Origin: Beijerinckiaceae bacterium RH AL1
Lineage (GTDB): Bacteria; Pseudomonadota; Alphaproteobacteria; Rhizobiales; Beijerinckiaceae
Assembly: GCA_901457705.2 (NCBI GenBank)
Contig: LR590083.2
Coordinates: forward strand, 1,798,597 to 1,862,596
DNA: 64,000 nt
Reading direction: 5' to 3'
In this document: positions 18,714 through 28,017 of the stretch, piece by piece
Position numbering within the stretch: the stretch's first letter is position 1
Layout of the letters: every line of letters starts with the position of its first letter
Translations under genes and position numbers: made by a program
The notes under the pieces: model-generated
What the model saw: only the letters and a program-made list of their open reading frames with translations
What the model was told of the DNA's origin: nothing
Databases searched by the model: none

Positions 18714-20012
18714 ATGACCAAGTCCGACGCCGGGTGGCGCGACTCGACGACCTTCTTCAAGACGCACCTGGCCTCGGCCGATCCGGAGATGGCGGAGGCG
18801 ATCAAGAACGAGCTCGGCCGCCAGCGCGACGAGATCGAGCTGATCGCGTCCGAGAACATCGTCTCCCAGGCGGTGCTCGAGGCGCAGGGCTCGATCCTCA
18901 CCAACAAGTACGCCGAGGGCTACCCCGGGCGCCGCTACTACGGCGGCTGCCAGTTCGTCGACGTCGCCGAGACGCTGGCGATCGAGCGCGTCAAGGAGCT
19001 GTTCGGCGTCGGCTTCGCCAACGTGCAGCCGAACTCCGGCAGCCAGGCTAACCAGGGCGTCTTCCTGGCGCTGCTGAAGCCGGGCGACACCTTCATGGGC
19101 CTCGACCTCGCCGCCGGCGGTCACCTCACCCACGGCTCCAAGGTCAACGTCTCCGGCAAGTGGTTCAACGTCGTGCATTACGGCGTGCGCAAGGACGACT
19201 ACCGCATCGACATGGACGCGGTCGAAGCCGCCGCCAAGGAGCATAAGCCGAAACTGATCATCGCCGGCGGCTCGGCCTATCCGCGCCACTGGGACTTCAA
19301 GCGCTTCCGCGAGATCGCCGATTCGGTCGGCGCCTACTTCATGGTCGACATGGCGCATTTCGCCGGCCTCGTGGCCGCCGGCCTGCACCCGTCGCCGTTC
19401 CCGCATGCGCACGTCGCGACGACGACGACGCACAAGACGCTGCGCGGCCCGCGCGGCGGCCTGATCCTCACCGACGATGCCGACCTCGCCAAGAAGTTCA
19501 ACTCGGCGATCTTCCCCGGCATGCAGGGCGGCCCGCTGATGCACGTCATCGCCGCCAAGGGCGTCGCCTTCGGCGAGGCGCTGAAGCCCGACTTCAAGAC
19601 CTACATCCAGCAGGTGATCGACAACGCCCGCACGCTCGCCGAGACGCTGCAGGCCAAGGGCTACGACATCACGACCGGCGGCACCGACAACCACCTGATG
19701 CTGGTCGATCTGCGCAGCAAGAAGATCACCGGCAAGGCGGCGGAGCAGTCGCTTGGCCGTGCCCACATCACCTGCAACAAGAACGGCGTGCCGTTCGACG
19801 AGGCGAGCCCGATGGTGACGTCGGGCATCCGCCTCGGCTCGCCGGCAGCGACCTCGCGCGGCTTCGGCGGCGAGGAGTTCACGAAGGTCGGCGAGCTGAT
19901 CGCCACCTGCCTCGACGGGCTTGCGGCGAACGGCGAAGAGGGCAACAAGGAGATCGAGGCGAAGGTCAAGGCCGAGGTGGCCGAGCTGACCGGACGCTTC
20001 CCGATCTACTGA
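18714..20012 (+). CDS. glyA: serine hydroxymethyltransferase
   Basis: GlyA is the PLP enzyme that interconverts serine and glycine while loading a one-carbon unit onto tetrahydrofolate. The 432-residue protein contains all signature blocks: [57 protein letters not shown] and the PLP-Lys segment [14 protein letters not shown] (Lys241). The ATG at 18714 follows GGGGA; an upstream in-frame start would add 25 poorly conserved residues. It begins a run of closely packed genes (nrdR 9 bases on, then ribD and ribE), an arrangement common in Rhizobiales. Confidence 0.97.
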   Translation: MTKSDAGWRDSTTFFKTHLASADPEMAEAIKNELGRQRDEIELIASENIVSQAVLEAQGSILTNKYAEGYPGRRYYGGCQFVDVAETLAIERVKELFGVGFANVQPNSGSQANQGVFLALLKPGDTFMGLDLAAGGHLTHGSKVNVSGKWFNVVHYGVRKDDYRIDMDAVEAAAKEHKPKLIIAGGSAYPRHWDFKRFREIADSVGAYFMVDMAHFAGLVAAGLHPSPFPHAHVATTTTHKTLRGPRGGLILTDDADLAKKFNSAIFPGMQGGPLMHVIAAKGVAFGEALKPDFKTYIQQVIDNARTLAETLQAKGYDITTGGTDNHLMLVDLRSKKITGKAAEQSLGRAHITCNKNGVPFDEASPMVTSGIRLGSPAATSRGFGGEEFTKVGELIATCLDGLAANGEEGNKEIEAKVKAEVAELTGRFPIY

Positions 20013-20021
20013 GGGCTTTTC

Positions 20022-20519
20022 TTGCGCTGTCCCTACTGCGGCAGCCTCGAGACGCAGGTCAAGGATTCGCGGCCGACGGACGACGCCTCGTCGATCCGTC
20101 GGCGACGCGTGTGTCCCGACTGCGCCGGGCGCTTCACGACCTTCGAGCGCGTGCAGCTGCGCGAGCTCACCGTCGTGAAGAAGTCCGGCCGCCGCGTCTC
20201 CTTCGATCGCGACAAGCTGATGCGCTCGCTCGAGGTCGCCCTGCGCAAGCGGGCCGTCGAGCCGGCGCGCGTCGAGCGCATGGTCAACGGCATCGTCCGC
20301 CAGCTCGAAAGCCAGAGCGACGGCGACATCACGACCGACCACATTGGCGAGCTGGTGATGGAGGGCCTAAAGGCCCTCGACGGCGTCGCCTACGTGCGCT
20401 TCGCCTCGGTCTACCGCAACTTCAGAGAAGCTCGCGACTTCAACCAGTTGATCGACGAGCTTGAACTGGAACCTGAAGACCGCGCGCGCGTAAAATCGAA
20501 GGCGCCGGACCGGCTGTGA
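20022..20519 (+). CDS. nrdR: transcriptional repressor NrdR
   Basis: NrdR represses ribonucleotide reductase genes according to ATP/dATP levels. The 165-residue protein starts at TTG 20022, the only start that yields the family N-terminus MRCPYCGS. The zinc ribbon is Cys3, Cys6, Cys31 and Cys34 (RCPYC and VCPDC), and the ATP-cone domain follows from about residue 49 ([21 protein letters not shown]) to [14 protein letters not shown]. It starts 9 bases after glyA and overlaps ribD by four bases (GTGA), so translational coupling is likely. Confidence 0.96.
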   Translation: MRCPYCGSLETQVKDSRPTDDASSIRRRRVCPDCAGRFTTFERVQLRELTVVKKSGRRVSFDRDKLMRSLEVALRKRAVEPARVERMVNGIVRQLESQSDGDITTDHIGELVMEGLKALDGVAYVRFASVYRNFREARDFNQLIDELELEPEDRARVKSKAPDRL

Positions 20520-21613
20520 GCGCCACCGACGAGGCCTTCATGGCCGCGGCGCTGGCGATCGGACGGCGCGGCATGGGCCGTGTCGCCCCCAACCCCGCCG
20601 TCGGCGCCCTCGTCGTGAAGGACGGCATCGTCGTCGGTCGCGGCGTCACGGCGCCGGGCGGGCGGCCGCATGCCGAGACGATCGCCCTGGCGCAGGCCGG
20701 CGATCTGGCCCGCGGCGCGACGATCTACGTCACGCTCGAGCCCTGCAGCCACCACGGTGTCACCGGACCCTGTTGCGAAGCTGTCGTTGCGGCAGGCGTC
20801 ACGCGCCTCGTCTACGCCATCGGCGACGCCAACCCGCTCGTCGCGGGCCGCGGCGCCGCCTACTGCCGCGAGCACGGCCTCGAGGTCGTGGCCGGCGTCG
20901 GGGCCAAGGCGGCCGCGCGCGACCATCGCGGCCACCTGCTGCGGATGACCCGGCAGCGCCCGATGGTGACGCTGAAGCTCGCCGAGACCGCCGATGGCTA
21001 TGTCGCCGGCGGCCGGCACGACCCGCGACTCGCCATCACCGGCGTCGCCGTCAACGGGATCGTGCACGTGTGGCGCGCCATGCACGACGCCATCATGGTC
21101 GGCATCGGCACGGCGCTCGCCGACGACCCGCTGATGACGGTGCGTCTGCCCGGCGTGGCCGCGAAGCCGCTGCGCGTCGTGCTCGACGCAAGAGCGCAAT
21201 TGCCGACGAACTCTCGGCTCGTCCAGACCGCGCAGGACGCGCCTGTCCTCGTCCTCGTCGGCGCGGACGCGCCGGCCGACGCGCTCAGCGCCGCACGCGG
21301 CGTCGAGGTCGCCACCGTCGCGACGACACCCGACGGACGGCTCGACCTCGCGGCAGCGCTCAATCTGCTGGCGGCACGGGGCATCACCCGCGTCTTCTCG
21401 GAGGGCGGCCCTGCGATCGCGGAACAGCTCATCGCCGGCGGCCTCGCCGACGACGTCGCCATCTTCACGGCGCAGAAACCGCTCGGTCACGACGGCGTCC
21501 CGACATTAGCCGCCGCGGCGCGTGCAACGCTCACCGCGCCCGCGCACTATCGTCTCGTCGAGGATCGCGAGGTCGGGCCGGACCGGCTTCGCCTGCACGA
21601 GAGGATCGCCTGA
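20516..21613 (+). CDS. ribD: bifunctional riboflavin biosynthesis deaminase/reductase RibD
   Basis: RibD deaminates 2,5-diamino-6-ribosylamino-pyrimidinone phosphate and then reduces the ribosyl side chain. The 365-residue protein has an N-terminal cytidine-deaminase-like zinc site, His52-Ala-Glu54 with Cys77 and Cys86 in [13 protein letters not shown], and a C-terminal reductase domain ([48 protein letters not shown]). The GTG start overlaps the nrdR stop, and the stop overlaps the ribE start by one base. It is a central member of the glyA-nrdR-ribD-ribE operon. Confidence 0.96.
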   Translation: MSATDEAFMAAALAIGRRGMGRVAPNPAVGALVVKDGIVVGRGVTAPGGRPHAETIALAQAGDLARGATIYVTLEPCSHHGVTGPCCEAVVAAGVTRLVYAIGDANPLVAGRGAAYCREHGLEVVAGVGAKAAARDHRGHLLRMTRQRPMVTLKLAETADGYVAGGRHDPRLAITGVAVNGIVHVWRAMHDAIMVGIGTALADDPLMTVRLPGVAAKPLRVVLDARAQLPTNSRLVQTAQDAPVLVLVGADAPADALSAARGVEVATVATTPDGRLDLAAALNLLAARGITRVFSEGGPAIAEQLIAGGLADDVAIFTAQKPLGHDGVPTLAAAARATLTAPAHYRLVEDREVGPDRLRLHERIA

Positions 21614-22215
21614 TGTTCACGGGACTGGTCAGTGACATCGGCACCGTCCGCGCGATCGAGGAGCGCGGCGAGCTGCGCCGCCTGCGGATCGCCTGCACCT
21701 ATCCGACCGAGACCATCGCCATCGGCGCGTCGATCGCCACCGGCGGCCCGTGCCTGACGGCCGTGGCGACCGGCGCCGAGGCCACCGGCGGCTGGTTCGA
21801 CGTCGACGTCGGCGCCGAGACCCTGGCGCGTACCACGGCCGGCACCTGGGGCGTCGGCACGCGGCTCAACCTCGAGCGCTCGCTGAAGATCGGCGACGAG
21901 CTCGGCGGCCACATCGTCACCGGACACATCGACGGCGTCGCGGAGATCGTCGCCGTCACGCCGTTCGACGGCATGAGCCGGTTCGAGATCCGCGCGCCCG
22001 CGCAGCTCTCGCGCTTCATCGCGGAGAAGGGATCCGTCGCGCTCGACGGCACGTCGCTGACGGTCAACTCGGTCGAGGGCGACCTCTTCTCGGTGCTGCT
22101 GATCCCGCACACGCTGGCCGTCACGACCTGGGGCGAGCGCAGGGCGGGCGACTCGCTCAACCTCGAGGTCGACCTGATGGCGCGCTACGCCGCGCGGCTC
22201 ATCGAGGCGCGCTAG
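21613..22215 (+). CDS. ribE: riboflavin synthase alpha chain
   Basis: The enzyme dismutates two 6,7-dimethyl-8-ribityllumazine molecules to riboflavin. The 200-residue protein has the expected two lumazine-binding repeats: [19 protein letters not shown] at the start of the first and GGHIVTGHIDGVAEIV at the start of the second, with ALDGTSLTVNSVEG near its end. The ATG shares its A with the ribD TGA. The symbol ribC is used for the same gene in many alphaproteobacterial annotations. The gene converges with queD, whose stop is one base away from this one. Confidence 0.95.
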   Translation: MFTGLVSDIGTVRAIEERGELRRLRIACTYPTETIAIGASIATGGPCLTAVATGAEATGGWFDVDVGAETLARTTAGTWGVGTRLNLERSLKIGDELGGHIVTGHIDGVAEIVAVTPFDGMSRFEIRAPAQLSRFIAEKGSVALDGTSLTVNSVEGDLFSVLLIPHTLAVTTWGERRAGDSLNLEVDLMARYAARLIEAR

Positions 22216-22216
22216 C

Positions 22217-22585
22217 TCAGACGCGCGGGCCGAAGTAGCGGCAGGTGTCGCCGCTCGAATCGCGATAGACGGACACCATCGCAAGCCCCCGGCAGGACGG
22301 CGCGACCTTGCCCCAGATCCAGCGCGCCAGGTTCTCCATCGTCGCCGGCCCGAGATCCTCGACGTCGTCGAGAAAGCGATGGTCGAGCCCGTCGCGGGCC
22401 TCCTCGAGCGCGCGGGAGAGCAGGCCGAGATCCATGATCATGCCGGTCTGGGCGTCGGGCTCGCCGCGCAGTGTCACCTCGGCGCGATAGGAGTGGCCGT
22501 GGATGCGCCGGCTGGCGTCGGTCTCGATCGATCGGTCGAGCGTGTGCGCCGCCTCGAACCGGAACTGCTTGGAAATCTCGAACAT
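22217..22585 (-). CDS. queD: 6-carboxytetrahydropterin synthase-like protein (QueD, COG0720) with Cys-to-Ser change
   Basis: QueD makes 6-carboxy-5,6,7,8-tetrahydropterin from dihydroneopterin triphosphate on the way to queuosine. The 122-residue protein has the zinc-binding histidines His14 (FEAAH), His29 and His31 (RIHGHSYRAEV) and the late block LDHRFLDDVEDLGPATMENLARWI. The Cys that normally lies four residues before the HGH motif (CxRLHGH in E. coli QueD) is Ser25 here (DASRRIHGH). COG0720 is known to be functionally diverse, so a related pterin reaction is possible. It lies two bases downstream of queE, which supports the queuosine assignment. Confidence 0.85.
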   Translation of the reverse strand: MFEISKQFRFEAAHTLDRSIETDASRRIHGHSYRAEVTLRGEPDAQTGMIMDLGLLSRALEEARDGLDHRFLDDVEDLGPATMENLARWIWGKVAPSCRGLAMVSVYRDSSGDTCRYFGPRV

Positions 22586-22587
22586 GG

Positions 22588-23220
22588 CTAGGGGATGCCG
22601 ATGACCTTGTGCGTCTGGAGGCTGAGCCGCCAGCGCGGGTGTTGCAGACAGTAGGCGACGGCGGCCTGGGTGTTCTCCGCCTTGCGCGGCCCATCCATGG
22701 GCTGCAGCCAGAAGTGGTCGAAGGCGAGGTCGGCGACCGCTTCCGGCCGCAGCGCCGCCTGCGGATAGACGAGCTTCAGCTCGTGGCCGCGGCGCTGGAC
22801 GAGAGGTGCGCCGGCCTTGGGGCTGACGCAGATCCAGTCGACGCCGGTCGGCGCCGGCTTCGTGCCGTTGGTCTCGACGGCGCAGGTGAAGCCGCGCTCG
22901 TGCACCGCATCAAGCAGCGCGTCGTCGAGCTGCAGCAGCGGCTCGCCGCCGGTGAAGACGACGTAGCGGCGCGACTCGCCGCCCTGCCACGCCGCCGCGA
23001 TCGCGTCGGCAAGCGCTTCCGCATCGTCGAAGCGGCCGCCGCCTTCGCCGTCGATGCCGACGAAGTCGGTGTCGCAGAAGTCGCACACCGCGCTCGCCCG
23101 GTCCTCCTCGCGCCCGCTCCAAAGGTTGCAGCCGGCAAAGCGACAGAAGACGGCGGCGCGGCCGGCTTGGCCGCCTTCGCCCTGCAACGTATAGAACAGC
23201 TCCTTGACCGAGTAGGCCAA
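22588..23220 (-). CDS. queE: 7-carboxy-7-deazaguanine synthase QueE
   Basis: QueE is a radical-SAM enzyme that contracts 6-carboxytetrahydropterin to 7-carboxy-7-deazaguanine. In the 210-residue protein the cluster-binding cysteines are Cys31, Cys46 and Cys49, that is CX14CX2C (GCNLWSG, then VCDFCDTDFVG). This is the expanded motif known for Burkholderia-type QueE rather than the usual radical-SAM CX3CX2C. Other marks are the N-terminal VKELFYTLQGEGGQAGR and FTGGEPLLQLD for SAM binding. It lies directly upstream of queD; queF is at 59491 and queC is not in the window. Confidence 0.95.
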   Translation of the reverse strand: MAYSVKELFYTLQGEGGQAGRAAVFCRFAGCNLWSGREEDRASAVCDFCDTDFVGIDGEGGGRFDDAEALADAIAAAWQGGESRRYVVFTGGEPLLQLDDALLDAVHERGFTCAVETNGTKPAPTGVDWICVSPKAGAPLVQRRGHELKLVYPQAALRPEAVADLAFDHFWLQPMDGPRKAENTQAAVAYCLQHPRWRLSLQTHKVIGIP

Positions 23221-23333
23221 TGCAAGACCCTGGAAAGACTTGGGGACGCGGGCGGCTTGCCCGCGCGGCCTTTAAGCAGATGGGGTCTGGTCAGGCAAAC
23301 GCGTAGGCCGGCAGGCGGGGAGGGCGAAATCCC

Positions 23334-23657
23334 ATGATGGTGTCGACGACCAACGATATCGCGGGCTACCGCGTCACCCGCCATCTCGGCCTCGTGCGCG
23401 GCATCACGGTGCGCTCGCGCAGCGTGGTCGGGAACTTCGTCGGCGGCGTGCATTCGTTCTTCGGCGGCAAGCTCGGCGTCTACGTCAGCCTTGCCGAGAC
23501 CGCGCGGCAGGAGGCCTTCGACCATCTCTGCGAGCATGCCGCGCAAGGCGGCGCCAACGCGGTCATCGGCTTCCGCTACGATGCCAACGAGATCATGGAC
23601 GGCATCACCGAGGTGCTCGCCTACGGCACGGCGGTCTGGGTCGAGCCCGCTCCGTAA
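23334..23657 (+). CDS. YbjQ/UPF0145 family protein
   Basis: The product has 107 residues, predicted cytoplasmic. The family pattern is clear: GYRVTRHLGLVRGITVRSRSVVGNF (given in part), a GGKLGVYVSLAETARQEAFDHL segment, then GANAVIGFRYDANEI and a strand-rich end (TEVLAYGTAVWVEP). YbjQ proteins form pentamers in crystal structures, but their role is unknown and the old label of heavy-metal binding is weakly supported. It is a single gene, divergent from queE and followed by tRNA-Trp. A second Met immediately after the first leaves the exact start open by one codon. Confidence 0.88.
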   Translation: MMVSTTNDIAGYRVTRHLGLVRGITVRSRSVVGNFVGGVHSFFGGKLGVYVSLAETARQEAFDHLCEHAAQGGANAVIGFRYDANEIMDGITEVLAYGTAVWVEPAP

Positions 23658-23718
23658 ACTCTTGGACGTGGAGATGCTTGCCGGACAGGGGGCCGAGCCT
23701 GTATGGATCGGCCCGCAC

Positions 23719-23796
23719 AGGAGTGTAGCTCAATTTGGTTAGAGCACCGGTCTCCAAAACCGGGGGTTGGGGGTTCGAGTCCCTCCTCTCCTGCCA
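23719..23796 (+). tRNA. tRNA-Trp (anticodon CCA)
   Basis: This is a cloverleaf with D arm GCTC/GAGC, anticodon stem CCGGT/ACCGG around CTCCAAA (anticodon CCA), T loop TTCGAGT, discriminator G and an encoded CCA end. The acceptor stem AGGAGTG/CTCTCCT has a U-U mismatch at its sixth pair. In many alphaproteobacteria tRNA-Trp lies before secE-nusG; here it stands between a ybjQ-like gene and a phosphatase gene. Confidence 0.93.
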
Positions 23797-23875
23797 GTGC
23801 GCTCCAGAGCTTCCCGCGCGGCCTGCCCCTTCTCCGTCGGACGCGCGTATCCGTCTCCCGCTCGAGGAGTAGCCG

Positions 23876-24448
23876 ATGTCCGCGCTCACGATCCTGCTCG
23901 TCCGCCACGCCGAGAAGCCCGGCGAAGAGTTTCCCGGCCCCGGCCTGACCCCTGACGGCAAGAAGAACGACAAGTCGCTGGTGATCCGCGGATGGCAGCG
24001 GGCCGGCGCCTGGGCGGCGCTCTTCGCCCTCTCGCCTGCCGACTATCCGCGCCCCAACGTCGTCTATGCTGCCAAGCCCGAGGAGGACGGCGACTCGAAG
24101 AGCGCGCGGCCTTTCGAGACCTCGCTGCCGACGGCGGACCGCCTACATCTCGACGTCGTGACGACGTTCGGCATCGGCGACGAGACGAAGCTCGTGAAGG
24201 AGATCGTTGGCCTGACGGGCGTCGTTCTCGTGTTCTGGGAGCACAAGGCGATCTGCGCCGAGATCGTGCCCGCGCTCCTTGACGGGCAGGAGATCCCCGG
24301 CGTGCCGACGAAATGGGACGGCGACCGATTCGACGTCGCGCTGCGGTTCGACCGCGCGCTGCCCAAGGCGCCGTGGTCGTTCCGCCAGCTTTCTCCGCGC
24401 CTGCTGTCGGGCGATTCGGACGCGCCGTTCAAGAAGCGCATGGCGTGA
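23876..24448 (+). CDS. histidine phosphatase (phosphoglycerate-mutase-like) family protein
   Basis: This encodes 190 residues. The N-terminal strand ends in LVRHAEKPGEEF, the RHG-type signature with the catalytic His, and a second His follows in VLVFWEHKAICAEIVPAL, where the family places the proton-handling His. A region of about 45 residues between them is diverged, and the typical second-half motifs are shortened, so the substrate cannot be named; small-molecule phosphate esters are usual for the superfamily. The gene lies 80 bases after tRNA-Trp and 26 bases before the Nudix gene on the same strand, so the last two may be cotranscribed. Confidence 0.8.
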   Translation: MSALTILLVRHAEKPGEEFPGPGLTPDGKKNDKSLVIRGWQRAGAWAALFALSPADYPRPNVVYAAKPEEDGDSKSARPFETSLPTADRLHLDVVTTFGIGDETKLVKEIVGLTGVVLVFWEHKAICAEIVPALLDGQEIPGVPTKWDGDRFDVALRFDRALPKAPWSFRQLSPRLLSGDSDAPFKKRMA

Positions 24449-24474
24449 GCGCATCTCACGAAACCGGGGACAGA

Positions 24475-25005
24475 ATGAGCGCGAGATGGACGGTGAAGCG
24501 GACGCAGTACCCGCTGCGCACGCCGTGGTTTTCGGTCCGCGCCGATGATTGCGTGACGGGATCGAACGTCGAGATCGCGTCCTACTACACCCTCGAGTTT
24601 CCCGACTTCGTCCACGTCCTCGCGACGTCGGGCGACGACGTCGTCCTGGTCCGTCAGTACCGCCATGCCTACAAGGGCCTGTCGTTGGAGCTGCCCGGCG
24701 GCATCATGGATGCGGGCGAAAGCGACCCCGTCGCCGCCGCCGCACGCGAGCTGGAGGAAGAGACGGGCTACGGGCAGGGCCTCTGGAAGCACGTCATGGC
24801 GCTCAGCGTCGATCCCGCGCGCCAGGCCAACAAGTTGCACTTCGTCCGGGCCGAGGACGTCGTCACCGGCGCGGCGCGGCCGGAGGCGACGGAAGACATC
24901 GAGACGGTCCTCGTGTCGCGCGACGAGGCGCTCCGCCTCGCGCGGACCGGCGGGATCGTCAATGCCGGCCATGCCGCCTTCGTGCTGATCGGCCTCGGCG
25001 CCTGA
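24475..25005 (+). CDS. Nudix hydrolase, ADP-ribose-pyrophosphatase-like
   Basis: The product has 176 residues from the ATG at 24475 (GGGGACAG precedes it). The Nudix box is complete: GGIMDAGESDPVAAAARELEEETGYG (read GX5EX7REUXEEXGU), located about residues 78-102, with the preceding VVLVRQYRHAYKGLSLELPGG typical of NudF/ADP-ribose pyrophosphatases. Such enzymes cleave nucleoside diphosphates linked to a sugar or other group. Substrate specificity is not settled by the sequence. The gene converges on the short-chain dehydrogenase gene, with three bases between the stop codons. Confidence 0.9.
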   Translation: MSARWTVKRTQYPLRTPWFSVRADDCVTGSNVEIASYYTLEFPDFVHVLATSGDDVVLVRQYRHAYKGLSLELPGGIMDAGESDPVAAAARELEEETGYGQGLWKHVMALSVDPARQANKLHFVRAEDVVTGAARPEATEDIETVLVSRDEALRLARTGGIVNAGHAAFVLIGLGA

Positions 25006-25008
25006 GCC

Positions 25009-25782
25009 TCAAGCGCGCGGAAACGCGACGCCGGAGATCTCCGCGCAGCGCGCCAGCAACTCGTCTTGCAGGCCGGCATCGCGCGCCTGAGGGTTCGGCG
25101 TCCGCGGCTTCATGTGGAAGAAATAGCCGCCGGTGACGTCGGCGGCGGGGTCGGTGCCGGCCGCCAGCCAGGCCTGCGTGCGATGCGCCTGGTCGAGGTC
25201 GTCCGGCGCGCCGGCGCCGCCCATCCGCGTCGCGACCCAGCCGGGCTCGACGGCATTCGATCGCACCTCGGGCCACAGCCGTGCGACGGCGAACGCCAGC
25301 ATCGTGTCGTGCAGCTTGCTCTCGCCGTAGGCCGTCGACCCCGCCCAGCGCCGCTTCGTCCAGAGCAGATCGTCGAGGTTCGCGCTCGCGTGCTGATGCA
25401 TGCCGGAGCTGAGATAGACGAGCCGCTTCGGCCGCTCGATCTGCGCGGTGAGGATGTAGGCCGACAGCGTGTTGACGGCGAAGACATGCGGCAGGCCGTC
25501 CGCCGTGAGGCGATGGCCCTCGCGGTAGCCGACGGCGGCATTGTGGATGACCGCGTCGAACGCGCCGAGCGCATTGACTTCAGCCGCCACGTCGACCGCA
25601 CCGGCCATCGTCTGGAGATCGCCGACCACCACCGCCTCGGCCCCGGGCAACGCCTTTCGCGCGTCCTCGGCGCGCCGGGCGTCGCGCGCGTGCAGCACCA
25701 CGCGGTGGCCTTCGCTCGCGAGCAGCTGGCCTGCCATGAGACCGAGGCCTGTCGAGGAGCCCGAGATGAAAATCCGCGCCAT
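25009..25782 (-). CDS. short-chain dehydrogenase/reductase
   Basis: This is a 257-residue Rossmann enzyme. The cofactor motif is ISGSSTGLGLMAG at the N-terminus, the NAA motif is VIHNAAVGYREG, and the catalytic residues are Ser in LVYLSSGMHQ and the Tyr-Lys pair in TAYGESKLHD. The overall pattern resembles the retinol-dehydrogenase/WWOX-like subgroup, so NADP use is likely, but the substrate is unknown. The Met at 25782 is preferred because AGGAGG lies 6 bases upstream; an earlier start would add six residues. It lies 55 bases downstream of recG on the same strand. Confidence 0.9.
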   Translation of the reverse strand: MARIFISGSSTGLGLMAGQLLASEGHRVVLHARDARRAEDARKALPGAEAVVVGDLQTMAGAVDVAAEVNALGAFDAVIHNAAVGYREGHRLTADGLPHVFAVNTLSAYILTAQIERPKRLVYLSSGMHQHASANLDDLLWTKRRWAGSTAYGESKLHDTMLAFAVARLWPEVRSNAVEPGWVATRMGGAGAPDDLDQAHRTQAWLAAGTDPAADVTGGYFFHMKPRTPNPQARDAGLQDELLARCAEISGVAFPRA

Positions 25783-25837
25783 GCGCACCTCCTGAAGCAA
25801 AAGCCTTGAACATGGTCGCGGCCGCCTCCGTTCGCGA

Positions 25838-27973
25838 CTACCCCGCCTCGATGAGCCGGATCGCCTCCTCGCGCTCGAAGAGGTGCAGCAGCACCTTCAC
25901 CGCCGCACCTTGCGAGCCCGCGAGGTCGGGATCGGCGGTCACGACCTTCTGCGCCGCGTCGCGGGCGATCGGCAGCAGGTCGCCGTGGACTGCGAGGTCG
26001 GCAAGCTTGAAGCCGGGCGAGCCGGACTGCCGGGTGCCGAGAATCTCGCCCTCGCCGCGCAGCTTCAGGTCTTCTTCCGCGATGCGGAAGCCGTCCTCGG
26101 TGGCGCGCAGGATCTCGATTCGCGCCTGCGCGACCTCGCCGAGCGGGGCCTTGAAGAGCAGCAGGCACGACGAGGCGCCCGCGCCGCGCCCGACGCGGCC
26201 GCGCAGCTGGTGGACCTGCGAGAGGCCGAAGCGCTCTGCGTGCTCGATCACGATGATGGTCGCTTCCGGCACGTCGACGCCGACCTCGATGACCGTGGTG
26301 GCGACCAGCACCTGCGTCTCGCCGGCCGCGAAGGCGGCCATCGCGGCGTCCTTCTCCGCACCCTTCATCTTGCCGTGCACCAGCCCAACCTTGGCGCCGA
26401 ACACCTCGCGCAGGTGCTCGAAGCGCTCCAGCGCCGCGGCGGCGTCGCTCTCCTCGGCCTCGGCGACCAGCGGGCAGACCCAGTAGGCGCGCTTGCCCTC
26501 CGCGACGGCGCGCTCGAGCCGCGCCACGACGTCGTTCAGCCGTTCCAGCGGCAGCGCGCGCGTGTCGATGGGCTGGCGCCCCGGCGGCTTCTCGCGCAGC
26601 GACGAGACGTCCATGTCGCCGAAATAGGAGAGCACCAGCGTGCGCGGGATCGGCGTCGCGGTCATGACGAGGATGTCGACCGCCTCGCCCTTGGCCGAGA
26701 GCGCGAGGCGCTGGTGCACGCCGAAGCGATGCTGCTCGTCGACCACCGCGAGGCCGAGATCGCGGAAGGCGACGCTGTCCTGGATCAAGGCGTGGGTGCC
26801 GATCGCGATGTCGATCGCGCCAGACGCGAGCCCTTCCAGCGTGCGGCGCCGCTCGGCCGGCGTGTCGCGGCCGGTGACGAGCGCCGTGCGCAGGCCGGCC
26901 TTCAGCGCCCGCGGTGCGAGGCCCGCGAAGTGCTGGCGGGCCAAAATCTCGGTCGGCGCCATCAGCACCGCCTGCTTGCCGGCCTCGCAGACGTCGGCCA
27001 TCGCGAGCAGCGCGACGAGCGTCTTGCCCGAGCCGACGTCGCCCTGCAGCAGGCGCAGCATGCGGGCGTCGGAGGCGAGGTCGGCGCGGATTTCTTCAAG
27101 GGCGCCGCGCTGCGCCGACGTGAGCTTGAAGGGCAGGGCGGCTTCGATGGCGTCGGCCTTGGTGCGGCCGCCGGCCTTCGCGCGGCCTGCGCGCACGCGC
27201 AGCTTCTGGCGCATCAGCGCGAGCGCGATCTGATGGGCGAAGAGCTCGTCGAGCGCGAGCCGCAGGCGGGCCGGGGCGTCGGGCGCGACGGCCTCGGGGT
27301 CGGCGGGCTTGTGCAGCGCCTCGAGCGCCTCGCCGAACGTCGGCAGGGGAAAGCCGCTCCCACGCTGCGCACCCTCGCCCGCGGTGCGGGGGAGCATCTT
27401 CAGTCCCTCGTACCAATCCGGCAGCGGCGGGATGCGGGCGAGCGCGGCATCGATCGCCTTGGCGAGGACACGCGGGTAGAGGCCGTCGGTCAGGCCGTAG
27501 ACGGGCTCGGCCAGCGGCATGCGCGCGAAGCCGGCCTCGTCGACGACGTGGTCGGGATGCACCATCTGGCGGTGCCCGTCCCAAAGCTCGAGCTTGCCCG
27601 AGATCCAGCGCTCGGCGCCGATCGGCAGGCTCTTCTCGATCCAGCCGTGGTTGGCGAGGAAGAAGACCAGCAGCACGTCGCCGGTATCGTCCTCGACGAG
27701 CACCTTGTAGGGCGCCCGCGAGCGCGGCGGCGGCGCGCGGTGATCGGTGACGCGGGCACGCAGCGTGACCACCTGATCGAGCGGCGCCTCGGCGATCTTC
27801 GGCTGGTTGCGGCGATCGATGATCGAATGCGGCAGGTGGAAGAGGACGTCGATGACCCGCGCCTCGCCGTCACCGGGCCCGACGAGGCGGTCGAGCAGCT
27901 TGCCGGTCTTCGGCCCGATGCCCGGCAGCGCCGAGGCGGTGGCGAAGAACGGGGTGAGGAGGTGGGGGCGCAT
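25838..27973 (-). CDS. recG: ATP-dependent DNA helicase RecG
   Basis: RecG reverses stalled replication forks and migrates Holliday junctions. The 711-residue protein has the wedge (OB-fold) domain in its first 200 residues, starting with the helix-hairpin-like LPGIGPKTGKLLDRL, then helicase motifs: Walker A LLQGDVGSGKTLVALLA, motif Ia APTEILARQH, motif II DEQHRFGVHQR, motif III VMTATPIPRTL, motif V VATTVIEVGVDVPEATI and motif VI QLRGRVGRG. A family insertion of about 30 residues at 205-235 (GEGAQRGSGFPLPTF) looks low-complexity. It follows the DUF1194 gene by 44 bases. Confidence 0.97.
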   Translation of the reverse strand: MRPHLLTPFFATASALPGIGPKTGKLLDRLVGPGDGEARVIDVLFHLPHSIIDRRNQPKIAEAPLDQVVTLRARVTDHRAPPPRSRAPYKVLVEDDTGDVLLVFFLANHGWIEKSLPIGAERWISGKLELWDGHRQMVHPDHVVDEAGFARMPLAEPVYGLTDGLYPRVLAKAIDAALARIPPLPDWYEGLKMLPRTAGEGAQRGSGFPLPTFGEALEALHKPADPEAVAPDAPARLRLALDELFAHQIALALMRQKLRVRAGRAKAGGRTKADAIEAALPFKLTSAQRGALEEIRADLASDARMLRLLQGDVGSGKTLVALLAMADVCEAGKQAVLMAPTEILARQHFAGLAPRALKAGLRTALVTGRDTPAERRRTLEGLASGAIDIAIGTHALIQDSVAFRDLGLAVVDEQHRFGVHQRLALSAKGEAVDILVMTATPIPRTLVLSYFGDMDVSSLREKPPGRQPIDTRALPLERLNDVVARLERAVAEGKRAYWVCPLVAEAEESDAAAALERFEHLREVFGAKVGLVHGKMKGAEKDAAMAAFAAGETQVLVATTVIEVGVDVPEATIIVIEHAERFGLSQVHQLRGRVGRGAGASSCLLLFKAPLGEVAQARIEILRATEDGFRIAEEDLKLRGEGEILGTRQSGSPGFKLADLAVHGDLLPIARDAAQKVVTADPDLAGSQGAAVKVLLHLFEREEAIRLIEAG

Positions 27974-28017
27974 CTCACGCGATGACGAACATCGGGCGTC
28001 GCTGCGTCAAGAGCGCT

